DNA of 64,000 nt, from the IMG/VR virus record IMGVR_UViG_3300002144_000620, positions 1 to 64,000 of that record; one strand, 5' to 3'. The stretch is from a virus. Shown piece after piece: positions 33,006 to 41,290 of the stretch; within the stretch, counting starts at the first letter, position 1; each line of letters begins with the position of its first letter. The translations under genes were made by a program, and so were the position numbers. Below the pieces are notes generated by a model, which saw only the letters and a list, made by a program, of their open reading frames with translations, was not told where the DNA came from and ran no database searches.

Positions 33006-33302
33006 TTAATTTTTAAAATAATTTTCACTGTTTATATTTTTATCATCAATGAATAAATCGTAAGGTGGTTTACCGAATTTTAGTTCGTGGTATTTAACCC
33101 CCCACTCTTTAAACTGTTTCTTAGTTAATTCAGAGTGGTCTATGCCAGTGACCGAACCTCTAGCTGTCCAATAAACAATTGTATTACCTTCATCGTATAA
33201 TTTATTTATTTTATCTATTCTGTCAGGTATAGGTTTTGATTTTGTGTAATCAGTACTATCTGTCTTAAATATTGTATTATCTATATCTACGTATATTAAC
33301 AT
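33006..33302 (-). CDS. Small HAD-superfamily phosphatase
   Basis: 98 residues: motif I VDIDNTIF with D6/D8, motif II in VYWTARGS, and the motif III/IV region KPPYDLFIDDKN. It is a minimal HAD without a cap domain, like the small phosphatases found in capsule and sugar-nucleotide gene clusters. It lies 3 nt downstream of the NeuB-like gene, so dephosphorylation of a nonulosonate phosphate is a reasonable guess, comparable to Neu5Ac-9-phosphatase or KdsC steps. That is inference; polynucleotide or nucleotide substrates are also possible. Confidence 0.75.
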   Translation of the reverse strand: MLIYVDIDNTIFKTDSTDYTKSKPIPDRIDKINKLYDEGNTIVYWTARGSVTGIDHSELTKKQFKEWGVKYHELKFGKPPYDLFIDDKNINSENYFKN

Positions 33303-33305
33303 ACA

Positions 33306-34151
33306 TTACTTTCTCAAACTTTTCATTTTCGATAACTCACCACCAAATAATTCTCTTGGTCCTTCTGGTATTAATAAAGATTCTTCAATATCTCGTATAC
33401 CTTTAACCAATTTAAATAAACCAGATGGTTCAATAGATGCTGAGTGATCTGACCCCCACATACCTCTGTCTAATGTTATATGACGCTCTACCCATGTCAC
33501 ACCCATCGGTATTGTAGCAAAAGTAGTTACTAAACCGTATTCGTGTCCACTATAACCTATTTCTTTTTCGGTGTAATGGTTTTTTAACCATGTTATATAA
33601 TTTAAGTTTAATTCACTTACTGGGCATGGGTATGTTGAGTTTGTGTGCATTATAACGTCAGGGTTACACGAGTCTATACATAAAGTTACTTCATCTTCAT
33701 TACTCATACCCGTTGAGACCATTAGGTAGTCAGCTTTATCTCTAGCGTATTTACATAGTTCGATATCGGTTATTAGTGCTGATGGTATCTTCATAGCGAT
33801 TCCTAGATCACTTTTATACCTCATCATAAAGTCTACTGACGTTTTGTCCCAAACGGATGCAAACCAATTAATACCAATCTCTTTGCAGAATCTGTCTATC
33901 TCATCATATTCAATCTCACCAAACTCAGTTTTCCATTTGTATTCTAAGTAAGTTATCTCACCCCACGGTGTTTGTCTCATCTTATTTTTTTGTTCTTCTG
34001 GTACACAGATATCTGGGTTTCTTTTTTGAAACTTAACGTAATTACAGCCAGCTGCTTTAGCCACTAATATTAATTGTTTGGCAATATTAATGTCACCGTT
34101 GTGATTAATACCTATTTCACCTATTATTTTAACACTATTTTTTTTATTCAT
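33306..34151 (-). CDS. neuB: NeuB-family nonulosonate (sialic acid) synthase, lacking the SAF domain
   Basis: 281 residues. EIGINHNGDINIAKQLI at about 11-27, VKFQKRNPD, the KIPSALITDIEL barrel strand, MVSTGMS, HTNSTYPCP, EIGYSGHEYG and VERHITLDR-GMWGSDHSAS are the ordered hallmarks of the NeuB TIM barrel, which condenses phosphoenolpyruvate with an acetylated mannosamine or related sugar. Usual enzymes are ~340 residues with a C-terminal SAF (antifreeze-like) domain; here the protein ends right after the barrel. The exact product (Neu5Ac, legionaminate, pseudaminate or other) cannot be read. It overlaps the FkbM gene by 8 nt. Confidence 0.9.
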   Translation of the reverse strand: MNKKNSVKIIGEIGINHNGDINIAKQLILVAKAAGCNYVKFQKRNPDICVPEEQKNKMRQTPWGEITYLEYKWKTEFGEIEYDEIDRFCKEIGINWFASVWDKTSVDFMMRYKSDLGIAMKIPSALITDIELCKYARDKADYLMVSTGMSNEDEVTLCIDSCNPDVIMHTNSTYPCPVSELNLNYITWLKNHYTEKEIGYSGHEYGLVTTFATIPMGVTWVERHITLDRGMWGSDHSASIEPSGLFKLVKGIRDIEESLLIPEGPRELFGGELSKMKSLRK

Positions 34152-34776
34152 TGTAATATTTTTTATTTAAAAGTATATAATCATTTTGTTTAACATTTAT
34201 TGATGATGATTTAAATATAGAGTAAAAACCTTTATTGTAAATATATTCTAAAACCTCTGGTTCTAATGTTTGTCCGTTAAAATATTCAACCTCTTCAGTT
34301 TCAATTTGTAAGACTTTAATGTTTTCCAATAAATTACCAAAGCTTTCTAGAGCCTCTAATGTGGCGCCTTCAACGTCTATTTTAACTAAGTCTGGTGTTG
34401 GTGAGTTATTTTTATTTATAAATGTATCCATTCTTTTGCATTCTAACTCAACCAATACTTCTTTAGTTTTAGATAAATTTTGTTCAAAAATACTATGTAT
34501 ACCATTTTTTTCTTTATGAAAAAAATTAGTTTTACCATCGTAATTACGTATAATCATGTTATGGAAATTAACTTTATCCGTATCTTTACCTAATAAGAAT
34601 TTTTCGTAATTATCAGGTAAACCTTCAAACCCAATAACTTTACAGTTGAATAGTTCCGATAATAGAAAACTGTCAAATCCGTTAAGGCAACCTATATCGT
34701 AAATTAATTTTATTTCAGAAGTGTTTATTTTTTTATCTAAAACACTTTTTATTGTTTGCATCTCTAATCTCGCCAT
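34144..34776 (-). CDS. FkbM-family SAM-dependent methyltransferase
   Basis: 210 residues from the ATG at 34776. IYDIGCLNGFDSFLLSELF is the SAM-binding motif I, VIGFEGLPDNYEKF the acidic loop, and MDTF...PDLVKIDVEGATLEALESF the defining FkbM segment. Family members O-methylate sugars. An ATG at 34839 would extend the protein but overlap the upstream GT gene by 76 nt, and an ATG at 34761 starts 2 nt after the upstream stop; 34776 fits the small overlaps seen elsewhere. It lies between the NeuB-like gene and a GT-B gene. Confidence 0.88.
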   Translation of the reverse strand: MARLEMQTIKSVLDKKINTSEIKLIYDIGCLNGFDSFLLSELFNCKVIGFEGLPDNYEKFLLGKDTDKVNFHNMIIRNYDGKTNFFHKEKNGIHSIFEQNLSKTKEVLVELECKRMDTFINKNNSPTPDLVKIDVEGATLEALESFGNLLENIKVLQIETEEVEYFNGQTLEPEVLEYIYNKGFYSIFKSSSINVKQNDYILLNKKYYNE

Positions 34777-35615
34777 TTTTCGTAAATTTTTATATATTCG
34801 TTTGCGATTATTTCTGGATCCCAATTTGCTTCCATCCATAATCTAGTTTTATACCCAATATCTAATATATCATCTAATCCAGATTCAATTAAATCTATTA
34901 ATTTATTCTCTAAATCATAATAATAGACATTTATAAACGGGTTATTTTTAGCACCTGAAGATCTTAGTAATACCTCCTCCACGCTATTGTCGGTTGAGCA
35001 TATTGTTGCAATACCCATAGCCATTGATTCTAAGCCAGATCTATGGTATGATGATGTTTTAACTTCATCTATGAATATGTTACACATCGACTTTCTATCT
35101 AGACACACTTCTAGTGGTACACCAGTTATTATATCTAACTCAACTTTACCCTTATATAGTTCTTTTATTCTATTTAAGATTGGTATGGTCTCTGAATAAC
35201 CTTTATCAGCCCATTCGGATGTTGGTTCTATCGTTGATGGAGAGTAACCTATACGTATAACTTTATCTTGGTATTTAGGTAAAAAATCTATGTCGTATAA
35301 ATCAACTGGGTTTCTAACTATTCTACAATTATGGTACTCTTTTAGTGTTGCGTGATACTGCGCTATAACCAATTTCGGTAAACTAACATTTAAGTCAACT
35401 CTAAAGGGTTCACTATGATATTGTATGATACTTTTTTTATTGGTTCTAAAGACTTTATTATGTTGATGTATGATGTCTGAATCAGGTCTTATTAATTTAT
35501 TAGGATACGAATATCCTATTACAAATGATTGATGATCAGTATATTTATTAATTACACCACTAATAGCCTCAGGAGCTTTAGCTATGCTAGTATTTTTAGT
35601 GTGTGTTATCACCAT
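34764..35615 (-). CDS. GT-B-type glycosyltransferase
   Basis: 283 residues. N-terminal THTKNTSIAKAPEAISGVINKYT resembles a GT4 acceptor-side loop. The C-terminal half contains IRIGYSPSTIEPTSEW, ELDIITGVPLEVCLDRKS, and DEVKTSSYHRSGLESMAMGIATICS with the donor-binding Glu, then a final helix. Short for GT4, with a trimmed N-terminal domain. Overlaps the GT29-like gene by 20 nt. Confidence 0.75.
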   Translation of the reverse strand: MVITHTKNTSIAKAPEAISGVINKYTDHQSFVIGYSYPNKLIRPDSDIIHQHNKVFRTNKKSIIQYHSEPFRVDLNVSLPKLVIAQYHATLKEYHNCRIVRNPVDLYDIDFLPKYQDKVIRIGYSPSTIEPTSEWADKGYSETIPILNRIKELYKGKVELDIITGVPLEVCLDRKSMCNIFIDEVKTSSYHRSGLESMAMGIATICSTDNSVEEVLLRSSGAKNNPFINVYYYDLENKLIDLIESGLDDILDIGYKTRLWMEANWDPEIIANEYIKIYEKWRD

Positions 35616-36591
35616 AGTAAGTTATGATATTGTCTTTTTTATTGTATTCGTATGCGTTACCTATTATAAAATCCTTTTCATTATCATAGTTATGTACTTT
35701 AGATATAACATATTTTAAACCCTCTTCAGTTCTTAATATACTTTTTTCACCGTCTTTATAGAAATTAAAACCGATTAAGTTGATTTCTTTATAACCACCT
35801 AATTTTTTTAATAATTTTAACATAACTAAACCGCTAGTGGATGGGTTTGAGTCATTAGTTACCCCTAACAAATCATTATGGTGGTTGTATTTTAATATAA
35901 TACTTTGTTTAAACTTATCTAATTTCAACACAATATCTCGCCAATTTTGCATTTTATTCGATATTATAAATCTTATTGGTACAAATTTATCTAAATTAAC
36001 TACTTGTAAGTATACACTCGTATGTATTGTCGTTTTGTTACCAGTAAAAACCTTATCGATTTTATAGGAATTAAATCTAATAACTATATCGTGATCATCT
36101 ATAAATTTACCTTTTTTTAATTTTAATAGATCGGATGAATTAGCCACTAATACGATTCGCTTACCTTTAATAAATCTTTTAAAATTAATTAGTGATAAAA
36201 ACGATATTTTTTTTTTATTATTACCTAAAAATAAATTAACTTTATTATCATAATTAATGATTTCACTATTATCATTATTAATGATTTCACTATTATCATT
36301 ATTAAGGATAATATTATCCGTATTTATTTGGTGTAATTTGTTTTCGTCTATAGGGGCACAGATACCCTTTTTAATAATTATTGGTCGTGTATCTGATTTC
36401 AGATTTTTACCATCTTTAAACGTAACACGAATCGTTGTACTTGGCTGGATAGGTCCAACCATTTCTATAACTGGTTCTATAACTGGTTCTATAACTGGTT
36501 CAGGTGCCCTTACAACTGGCGCCATAACTTTATTTACGAGTTTCTTTGATTTATTATTTAGAAACTTATCTTTTCTTGTGAAGTAACTCAT
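35596..36591 (-). CDS. GT29 sialyltransferase-like protein with a repetitive N-terminal extension
   Basis: 331 residues. The first ~130 are low-complexity (EPVI repeats, NNDNSEII repeats). From about 144 the GT29 sialylmotifs appear in order: motif L (KRIVLVANSSDLLK...IDDHDIVIRFN, 144-174), motif S (NPSTSGLVMLKLL...INLIGFNFY, 249-278) and motif VS (H300-x4-E305). GT29 enzymes transfer sialic acid from CMP-sialic acid; they are typical of eukaryotes and rarer in bacteria and viruses. It overlaps the CMP-sugar synthetase gene by 26 nt, which supplies the donor type. Cytosolic: no signal peptide or membrane anchor. Confidence 0.8.
   Translation of the reverse strand: MSYFTRKDKFLNNKSKKLVNKVMAPVVRAPEPVIEPVIEPVIEMVGPIQPSTTIRVTFKDGKNLKSDTRPIIIKKGICAPIDENKLHQINTDNIILNNDNSEIINNDNSEIINYDNKVNLFLGNNKKKISFLSLINFKRFIKGKRIVLVANSSDLLKLKKGKFIDDHDIVIRFNSYKIDKVFTGNKTTIHTSVYLQVVNLDKFVPIRFIISNKMQNWRDIVLKLDKFKQSIILKYNHHNDLLGVTNDSNPSTSGLVMLKLLKKLGGYKEINLIGFNFYKDGEKSILRTEEGLKYVISKVHNYDNEKDFIIGNAYEYNKKDNIITYYGDNTH
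36254..36301 (-). repeat. 24-bp x2 in-frame tandem repeat
   Basis: Two perfect 24-bp units (36254-36277 and 36278-36301) encode the NNDNSEII repeat of the GT29-like protein. Confidence 0.85.
36463..36498 (-). repeat. 12-bp x3 in-frame tandem repeat
   Basis: Three perfect units of ttctataactgg (plus strand) encode the EPVI repeat near the N-terminus of the GT29-like protein. Confidence 0.85.
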
Positions 36592-37213
36592 TTAACTCTT
36601 TTTCCGTATCAATATCAATAACATCACTTATCCCAAAAAAATAAGTTTCGTTATTATATAAATTATTATTTAGTTTATTAATCTCATTTATATTAAATAT
36701 ACTGATGTAGTGTGATATTTCAAAAATATTTGGATAATCTTGTCTACGATACATATCATGTTTAATTAGTTGGGTACCTTTATTTTCACCAGTATCCAAC
36801 ATGTATAAATACGGGTGTGTACCTTTTATATCTTTTTTACATAATAAACTTTTAATATTTTTATTAGTAAAAATATTATACACCTCTTTGATCTGATTAA
36901 ACGTTCTTTCTGGATAAGTTAAGTATAACATTATTACCACATCGTCTTCATTTAAATCACCGTTTTTTACGAGGTATTCAACAACTTCTTTTGTACTAGT
37001 TGTATCAATAGATAGCTCGTCTGGTCTAATAGATACCCTTAAACCAATTGATTCACATTTTTCGATTAAGTATTCATCGTCTGTTGATACAATTATTTGT
37101 TTATGGTATTCTTTTGGTATAACATCAATAGTTTTATTAAAAAGTAATCTATTTTTAAATGGTAATCCTTTTGAGTTCCTTCTGGCTGGTATTAGTATTT
37201 TTACGTTATTCAT
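36566..37213 (-). CDS. neuA: CMP-N-acetylneuraminate synthetase-like cytidylyltransferase
   Basis: 215 residues. KILIPARRNSKGLPFKNRLLF at 5-25 is the NeuA/KdsB nucleotide-binding loop. IIVSTDDEYLIEKCESIGLRVSIRPDELSID follows, and the end has the VIDIDTEKEL motif that carries the metal-binding Asp residues. It activates a nonulosonate with CTP. Overlaps with the two GT29-like genes (26 and 8 nt) place it between them, making a donor-synthesis plus transfer cassette with the NeuB-like gene 2.4 kb downstream. Confidence 0.88.
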   Translation of the reverse strand: MNNVKILIPARRNSKGLPFKNRLLFNKTIDVIPKEYHKQIIVSTDDEYLIEKCESIGLRVSIRPDELSIDTTSTKEVVEYLVKNGDLNEDDVVIMLYLTYPERTFNQIKEVYNIFTNKNIKSLLCKKDIKGTHPYLYMLDTGENKGTQLIKHDMYRRQDYPNIFEISHYISIFNINEINKLNNNLYNNETYFFGISDVIDIDTEKELNELLHKKR

Positions 37214-37745
37214 CTATTAAAACTTTAACCTTACCGTTATTAATTAAACCATCTACTAACTTTTTTTCAATTTCTGGGTTATGACCAGACATTTTACAAT
37301 CATCTTTATAATAATGAACACCTCCAGTAAAAAAGTCGAAACCATGTATTTTGACCATATAACCTTTTGATATAAAGTAATATATCATTAGTATGCCAGT
37401 TGTAGCCCATAACCCATTAGTATTTATTATTTTATTAATTTGGTTATAAAAAATAAGTGGTACTATGGTGTGCCCACTTTTTTCAAGGATGTTTAAAGTT
37501 TCGGTGTTGTGTGGTAATAAACCTGGGTATACATAAATTTTTTCATCAAAATTAGTATCTAAATGTTTTTTAGAAAATTTTGTTCTAACCCATATGTTTG
37601 TTTTTGTACCAACAAAATCCTCATAACCGTTTAACTCAAAATCATTGAATCTAACAACGGTCTCATGTGAATCAATTAAGTCACGACATTTATTTTTCAA
37701 ACACGATGGTCCGTTACCTATTAATAATATCTCTTTAACACTCAT
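37206..37745 (-). CDS. Compact GT29 sialyltransferase-like protein
   Basis: 179 residues, nearly only the catalytic core. Motif L is ILLIGNGPSCLKN...IDSHETVVRFNDF (6-36), followed by FVGTKTNIWVRT (44-55); motif S is LWATTGILMIYYFISKG...KIHGFDFF (112-139); motif VS is H155-x4-E160 in SGHNPEIEKK. All three sialylmotifs are present in order. It shares the architecture of the neighbouring 331-residue protein but not its N-terminal repeats, so the two are likely distinct transferases. It overlaps the two-domain GT gene by 4 nt. Confidence 0.82.
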   Translation of the reverse strand: MSVKEILLIGNGPSCLKNKCRDLIDSHETVVRFNDFELNGYEDFVGTKTNIWVRTKFSKKHLDTNFDEKIYVYPGLLPHNTETLNILEKSGHTIVPLIFYNQINKIINTNGLWATTGILMIYYFISKGYMVKIHGFDFFTGGVHYYKDDCKMSGHNPEIEKKLVDGLINNGKVKVLIDE

Positions 37746-39187
37746 AATACTTTTATAGCCTTTTCTAAATCTGAATTAAAATTTTCTATATGTTTATCTT
37801 TAGTAAAATCATACTGGTAACCTAAGGCTCTTTCTCTGTTAAAACTACTTAATCTATTATGGTAATTTTTCATTTTATTTAAAAAATATTCTAAACCAAT
37901 TTTTTTATAGTGTAATAGCTTTATTGGTTCTTTGAAATAAATAACATTACCCACTGGACTAGCCACATGACAACCAAAATTAAAATTAATTTCACTAATA
38001 TCGTTAGGTTTAAACATACATAATTTATTAAAATGATCATGTTTATAACCGTATTTAACGTCATTAACTATGTTTTCAGTCGTTGTAACGTCAAAACTTT
38101 CGATTATCATGTCATAACCCTCTGGTTTCACTATAGTGGCCTCACTGTTGTTAAAATTGGTTATGTATTCGTTTATGTTTTCTGTATAGAGAAATTCATC
38201 CATATCACAGACAATAACAATATCTGATTTACCTCTAGAATTTTTCCATAAACTATTTTTTATTTGTAAGTAAGCATCGTCACGTATTTCACCACCAGTA
38301 TCGTAACTAATAATAGTTACTTTAGGGTGTTTGTTTAATATCTTAACACTATTGTCGTCAGATTTATTATCATAAACTATAATTTTATTAACCCAGTTCT
38401 CGTAATGTTTTAAAAATGATGGAATTATTTTCTCTTCGTTCCAACATAAAACATGTAGGTCTACTTTAGGTAATGATTTATCAAAAATTATTTGTGATAC
38501 ATCTTCGTTTAATGTTAGTGGTAGTTTTTCTGAATATTTTTTCTCAAAAATTTCTTTATTACTAACCCATTCATCGTTGGTACCCCCAATTGATTTATGT
38601 ATTAACTTTATATTTGATATTAAACCTAACTTAGCACCGTTTATGTGGTTTTCAAAACAGAATGATATGTCGTAAAAATGGAACCCCTTAAAAGATTCAT
38701 CAAATTTATTTTTTATCTTATTTCTATCCACAGCCAGAAATAGACCATCAAGTACAATCATTTCTTTTAATTGATTACCATAATTGGTTGAGTATTTATT
38801 TTCCCAGGTCTTATTACCATCAGTGTGTTTTACCGTACCGTGCATAGCGTTACGTATTTCCCACCACATACCATTAATCATATGGTTGGTACCAGCTACA
38901 CCTAGTATAGAATATTCTGGGTTTTTACTAAACTGTTTTATTAGTTTATCACCCCAATTTTTGGTTTCGAATATTATATCGTCATGACAAAAAACAATTA
39001 TATCACTAGAAGCTTCTTTTAAACCTTTATTGTATATTTCTGTTAGAGAGTATTCTCCGTTATTTACATAAGGTAATATTTCAACACCTTTATGTAGACA
39101 CGTTTTTTCTAGATGATCTATAAAGGATTGGTCGATTAACCTTGTTGAATAAACTATACTTATTTTAACGTTTATCATTTTCTTCAT
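37742..39187 (-). CDS. Two-domain GT-A glycosyltransferase
   Basis: 481 residues. Domain 1 (about 5-225) is GT2-like: ISIVYSTRLIDQSFIDHL, then DIIVFCHDDIIF with the acidic metal motif (D69/D70) and LIHKSIGGTNDEW. Domain 2 (about 241-481) starts VDLHVLCWNEEKIIPSFLKHY, has VYDNKSDDNSV and VCDMDEFLY (D328/D330), characteristic of the GT92/Glyco_tranf_2_4 group, and LHYKKIGLEYFLNKM. It probably adds two sugars in sequence. It is the gene just upstream (in transcription) of the sialylation cassette. Confidence 0.85.
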   Translation of the reverse strand: MKKMINVKISIVYSTRLIDQSFIDHLEKTCLHKGVEILPYVNNGEYSLTEIYNKGLKEASSDIIVFCHDDIIFETKNWGDKLIKQFSKNPEYSILGVAGTNHMINGMWWEIRNAMHGTVKHTDGNKTWENKYSTNYGNQLKEMIVLDGLFLAVDRNKIKNKFDESFKGFHFYDISFCFENHINGAKLGLISNIKLIHKSIGGTNDEWVSNKEIFEKKYSEKLPLTLNEDVSQIIFDKSLPKVDLHVLCWNEEKIIPSFLKHYENWVNKIIVYDNKSDDNSVKILNKHPKVTIISYDTGGEIRDDAYLQIKNSLWKNSRGKSDIVIVCDMDEFLYTENINEYITNFNNSEATIVKPEGYDMIIESFDVTTTENIVNDVKYGYKHDHFNKLCMFKPNDISEINFNFGCHVASPVGNVIYFKEPIKLLHYKKIGLEYFLNKMKNYHNRLSSFNRERALGYQYDFTKDKHIENFNSDLEKAIKVL

Positions 39188-39512
39188 CTTCTTCTATTAA
39201 GTCATAATCGGTATTATCTTCCTTAAATTTAAGAACTGGTATGATACCATTAACTTTTTGTATAAATGTAAATTGTAAAGCAACTTCATTTAACTCTCTT
39301 TCCAGAAAAGTAGCTAACTTATATTCTTCCGAATTCATCGGATAAACAAAAGCGTACAAAACTTTATCACCAACCTGTATTCTTTTACCAGACCATACTG
39401 TTTTATATTCAACACGCTCAAGTACATCTGGTGTAATCGTCTTGTAAGCTTTTATCTGATCTTTAAATTCGTTGTACATATCATTTAATACCTGTGGATC
39501 CAAACCCGCCAT
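39165..39512 (-). CDS. Unknown protein between dUTPase and GT genes
   Basis: About 115 residues from the ATG at 39512 (MAGLDPQVLNDMY). A longer start at 39539 would overlap the dUTPase gene by 59 nt, and an ATG at 39479 would avoid overlap. The product has a beta-rich middle (WSGKRIQVGDKVLYAFVYPM) and an acidic tail. No family is recognised. Overlaps the GT gene by 23 nt. Confidence 0.6.
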   Translation of the reverse strand: MAGLDPQVLNDMYNEFKDQIKAYKTITPDVLERVEYKTVWSGKRIQVGDKVLYAFVYPMNSEEYKLATFLERELNEVALQFTFIQKVNGIIPVLKFKEDNTDYDLIEEDEENDKR

Positions 39513-40065
39513 CACCTCTTTCTGAGGTTGATAACACATCTTTCTTTATAAATTTTGTTTTACCTATAGTTTGTACAGCAGAAATAACACCTTGTGCAAT
39601 TCTATCACCGTTATTAATAAAAAACCCTGAAGTCTGGTCCGTATTGTATAGAATAATACCTATCTCACCCCTATAACCAGAATCAACAGTTCCAGGGCTA
39701 TTTAGTACCATGATACCGTTTTTTAAAGCTAAACCACTTCTAGATCTAACTTGTAATTCATAACTAGAAGGGATTTCGAAATATAAACCAGTGGGTATTA
39801 AAGCTCTTTGACCAGGTTTAATCGTAATCGGTTCGTTAATAAATGCTCTAATATCAAAACCGCTATCACCATCTTTTTCATAAGATGGGTCTGGGTTATT
39901 AGATTTATTAACAAAAGAAACTTTCAATTTAACATTCATTGTTTCTGGGTCGTAATCCCAGTCACCCATTAAGTTGGTTGTTTGACCCAATAAGTCGTCT
40001 AAATCTCTTTTCATCCCGTCATTAAGGAATTCACTCATATCCATATTTTCTAAAAAATTGTTCAT
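39481..40065 (-). CDS. dut: Trimeric dUTPase with N-terminal extension
   Basis: 194 residues. All five dUTPase motifs are present: DGDSGFDIRAF (65-75), RSRSGLALKNG (107-117), NSPGTVDSGYRGEIGIILYN (122-141, catalytic Asp128), GDRIAQGVI (153-161) and the C-terminal RGDGGFGSTG (183-192). The ~48-residue N-terminal extension is acidic and absent from most dUTPases. It hydrolyses dUTP to dUMP and PPi, protecting phage DNA from uracil. It lies 1 nt after a GT-B gene, inside a glycosylation-rich operon. Confidence 0.95.
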   Translation of the reverse strand: MNNFLENMDMSEFLNDGMKRDLDDLLGQTTNLMGDWDYDPETMNVKLKVSFVNKSNNPDPSYEKDGDSGFDIRAFINEPITIKPGQRALIPTGLYFEIPSSYELQVRSRSGLALKNGIMVLNSPGTVDSGYRGEIGIILYNTDQTSGFFINNGDRIAQGVISAVQTIGKTKFIKKDVLSTSERGDGGFGSTGIK

Positions 40066-40066
40066 A

Positions 40067-41290
40067 TCAAATTAATGTTTTGTATATTTCAGCTCTAACT
40101 TTTGTTACGTTATTAATATCGTAACGATCTTTAACAGTTTCATATAATTTTTCACCTAAATCAATAACTAAATTAGGGTTATCGATTAAACGCTTTGCCT
40201 GTTGACTCCATTGTTTATGGTTTTTAGTTGTTTCTACTAGTAATGAGTTACCATCACTATTTGATGTGCCACCCTTGTTAATAGCCGATATAAGATCAAT
40301 AGTATAAGGTCCGTAATTTTGTGCAATGATAGCCTTTTTATGGAAACCAGCCTCAATAACTTTTAACTGAGATTTATATTTGTTGAATGGGCTATCATTT
40401 AGCGGTATTAGTGCTATATCGAATTCGTTATAACCTTTAGCGTAGTTATCAATATTTTTAGTCCAAATTCTTCTATAAGGCATATCTTTATCATTATAGT
40501 TTATTTCTGGATCAAATTTTAATAAGTGTTTTAGGTACTCTGACTCACCTTCTAATAATCTAAAATTATTTGTGATAAAAACCTCGTACATAAACCAGGT
40601 GGTCTCAAGTGGTTGCATTTGTCTCTCCATCCACTGATTGGTTTCTTTGTTAAAAGTCCTAACCGTACCTCTAGTATCAAAACCACACAAAACAAACTGA
40701 ATATCATTTTTGTTACCACTTGTTGTTTGTGGTATACCTTTAAGTAATTCAATATCTTTTATATGAGATGAACCGCCAAGCCACCCGAATCTAAGTCTAT
40801 CTGATTCAGTTGGATTTGGTTTAAATTGTTGTTCATTTGGGTTTATTGCGTTTGGTAAAACAATGCAATTCTTATTATGTTTTAAAACTTCTTTTTGTAA
40901 TATATCAGTAGTTACAGTAACTAGGTCAGATTTTTTAACTAGGTTAACTATAGTACCAGCATAATTATTTTGTTTAGCTTGGTGGTATAAACCGTGTGAT
41001 GGGTCTAAGTTCCAATGATCATCTAAATCTAGTATAATTTTACCACCAAATGATTTTATTTTTTTAAAAATTTCTTCACTCTGAGCATAATTAGCCCCAG
41101 GGACTCTATGAAAGAAGAATAAATGGAATTTTTTTAAATAGTTATCATCATTAAAGTCTATATTTTGGTTTATCTCAACAAAAAAATCTTCATTGTGATT
41201 ATTTTGAAGCGTTACGTGTGGGTCTATACATCTGTATTTGCCAGATCCAGCACGATCGTTTGGGTTTACTAGGATATTTATCTTACTCAT
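40067..41290 (-). CDS. GT4-like glycosyltransferase
   Basis: 407 residues. KINILVNPNDRAGSGKYRCIDPHVTLQ is a GT-B N-terminal loop; KIILDLDDHWNLD and SDLVTVTTDILQKEV are typical of GT4 proteins annotated in large phages. RFGWLGGSSHIKDIELLKGI and DIALIPLNDSPFNKYKSQLKVIEAG form the donor site with the C-terminal Glu. It is preceded by a 59-nt gap after the heptose-kinase-like gene. Confidence 0.85.
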   Translation of the reverse strand: MSKINILVNPNDRAGSGKYRCIDPHVTLQNNHNEDFFVEINQNIDFNDDNYLKKFHLFFFHRVPGANYAQSEEIFKKIKSFGGKIILDLDDHWNLDPSHGLYHQAKQNNYAGTIVNLVKKSDLVTVTTDILQKEVLKHNKNCIVLPNAINPNEQQFKPNPTESDRLRFGWLGGSSHIKDIELLKGIPQTTSGNKNDIQFVLCGFDTRGTVRTFNKETNQWMERQMQPLETTWFMYEVFITNNFRLLEGESEYLKHLLKFDPEINYNDKDMPYRRIWTKNIDNYAKGYNEFDIALIPLNDSPFNKYKSQLKVIEAGFHKKAIIAQNYGPYTIDLISAINKGGTSNSDGNSLLVETTKNHKQWSQQAKRLIDNPNLVIDLGEKLYETVKDRYDINNVTKVRAEIYKTLI

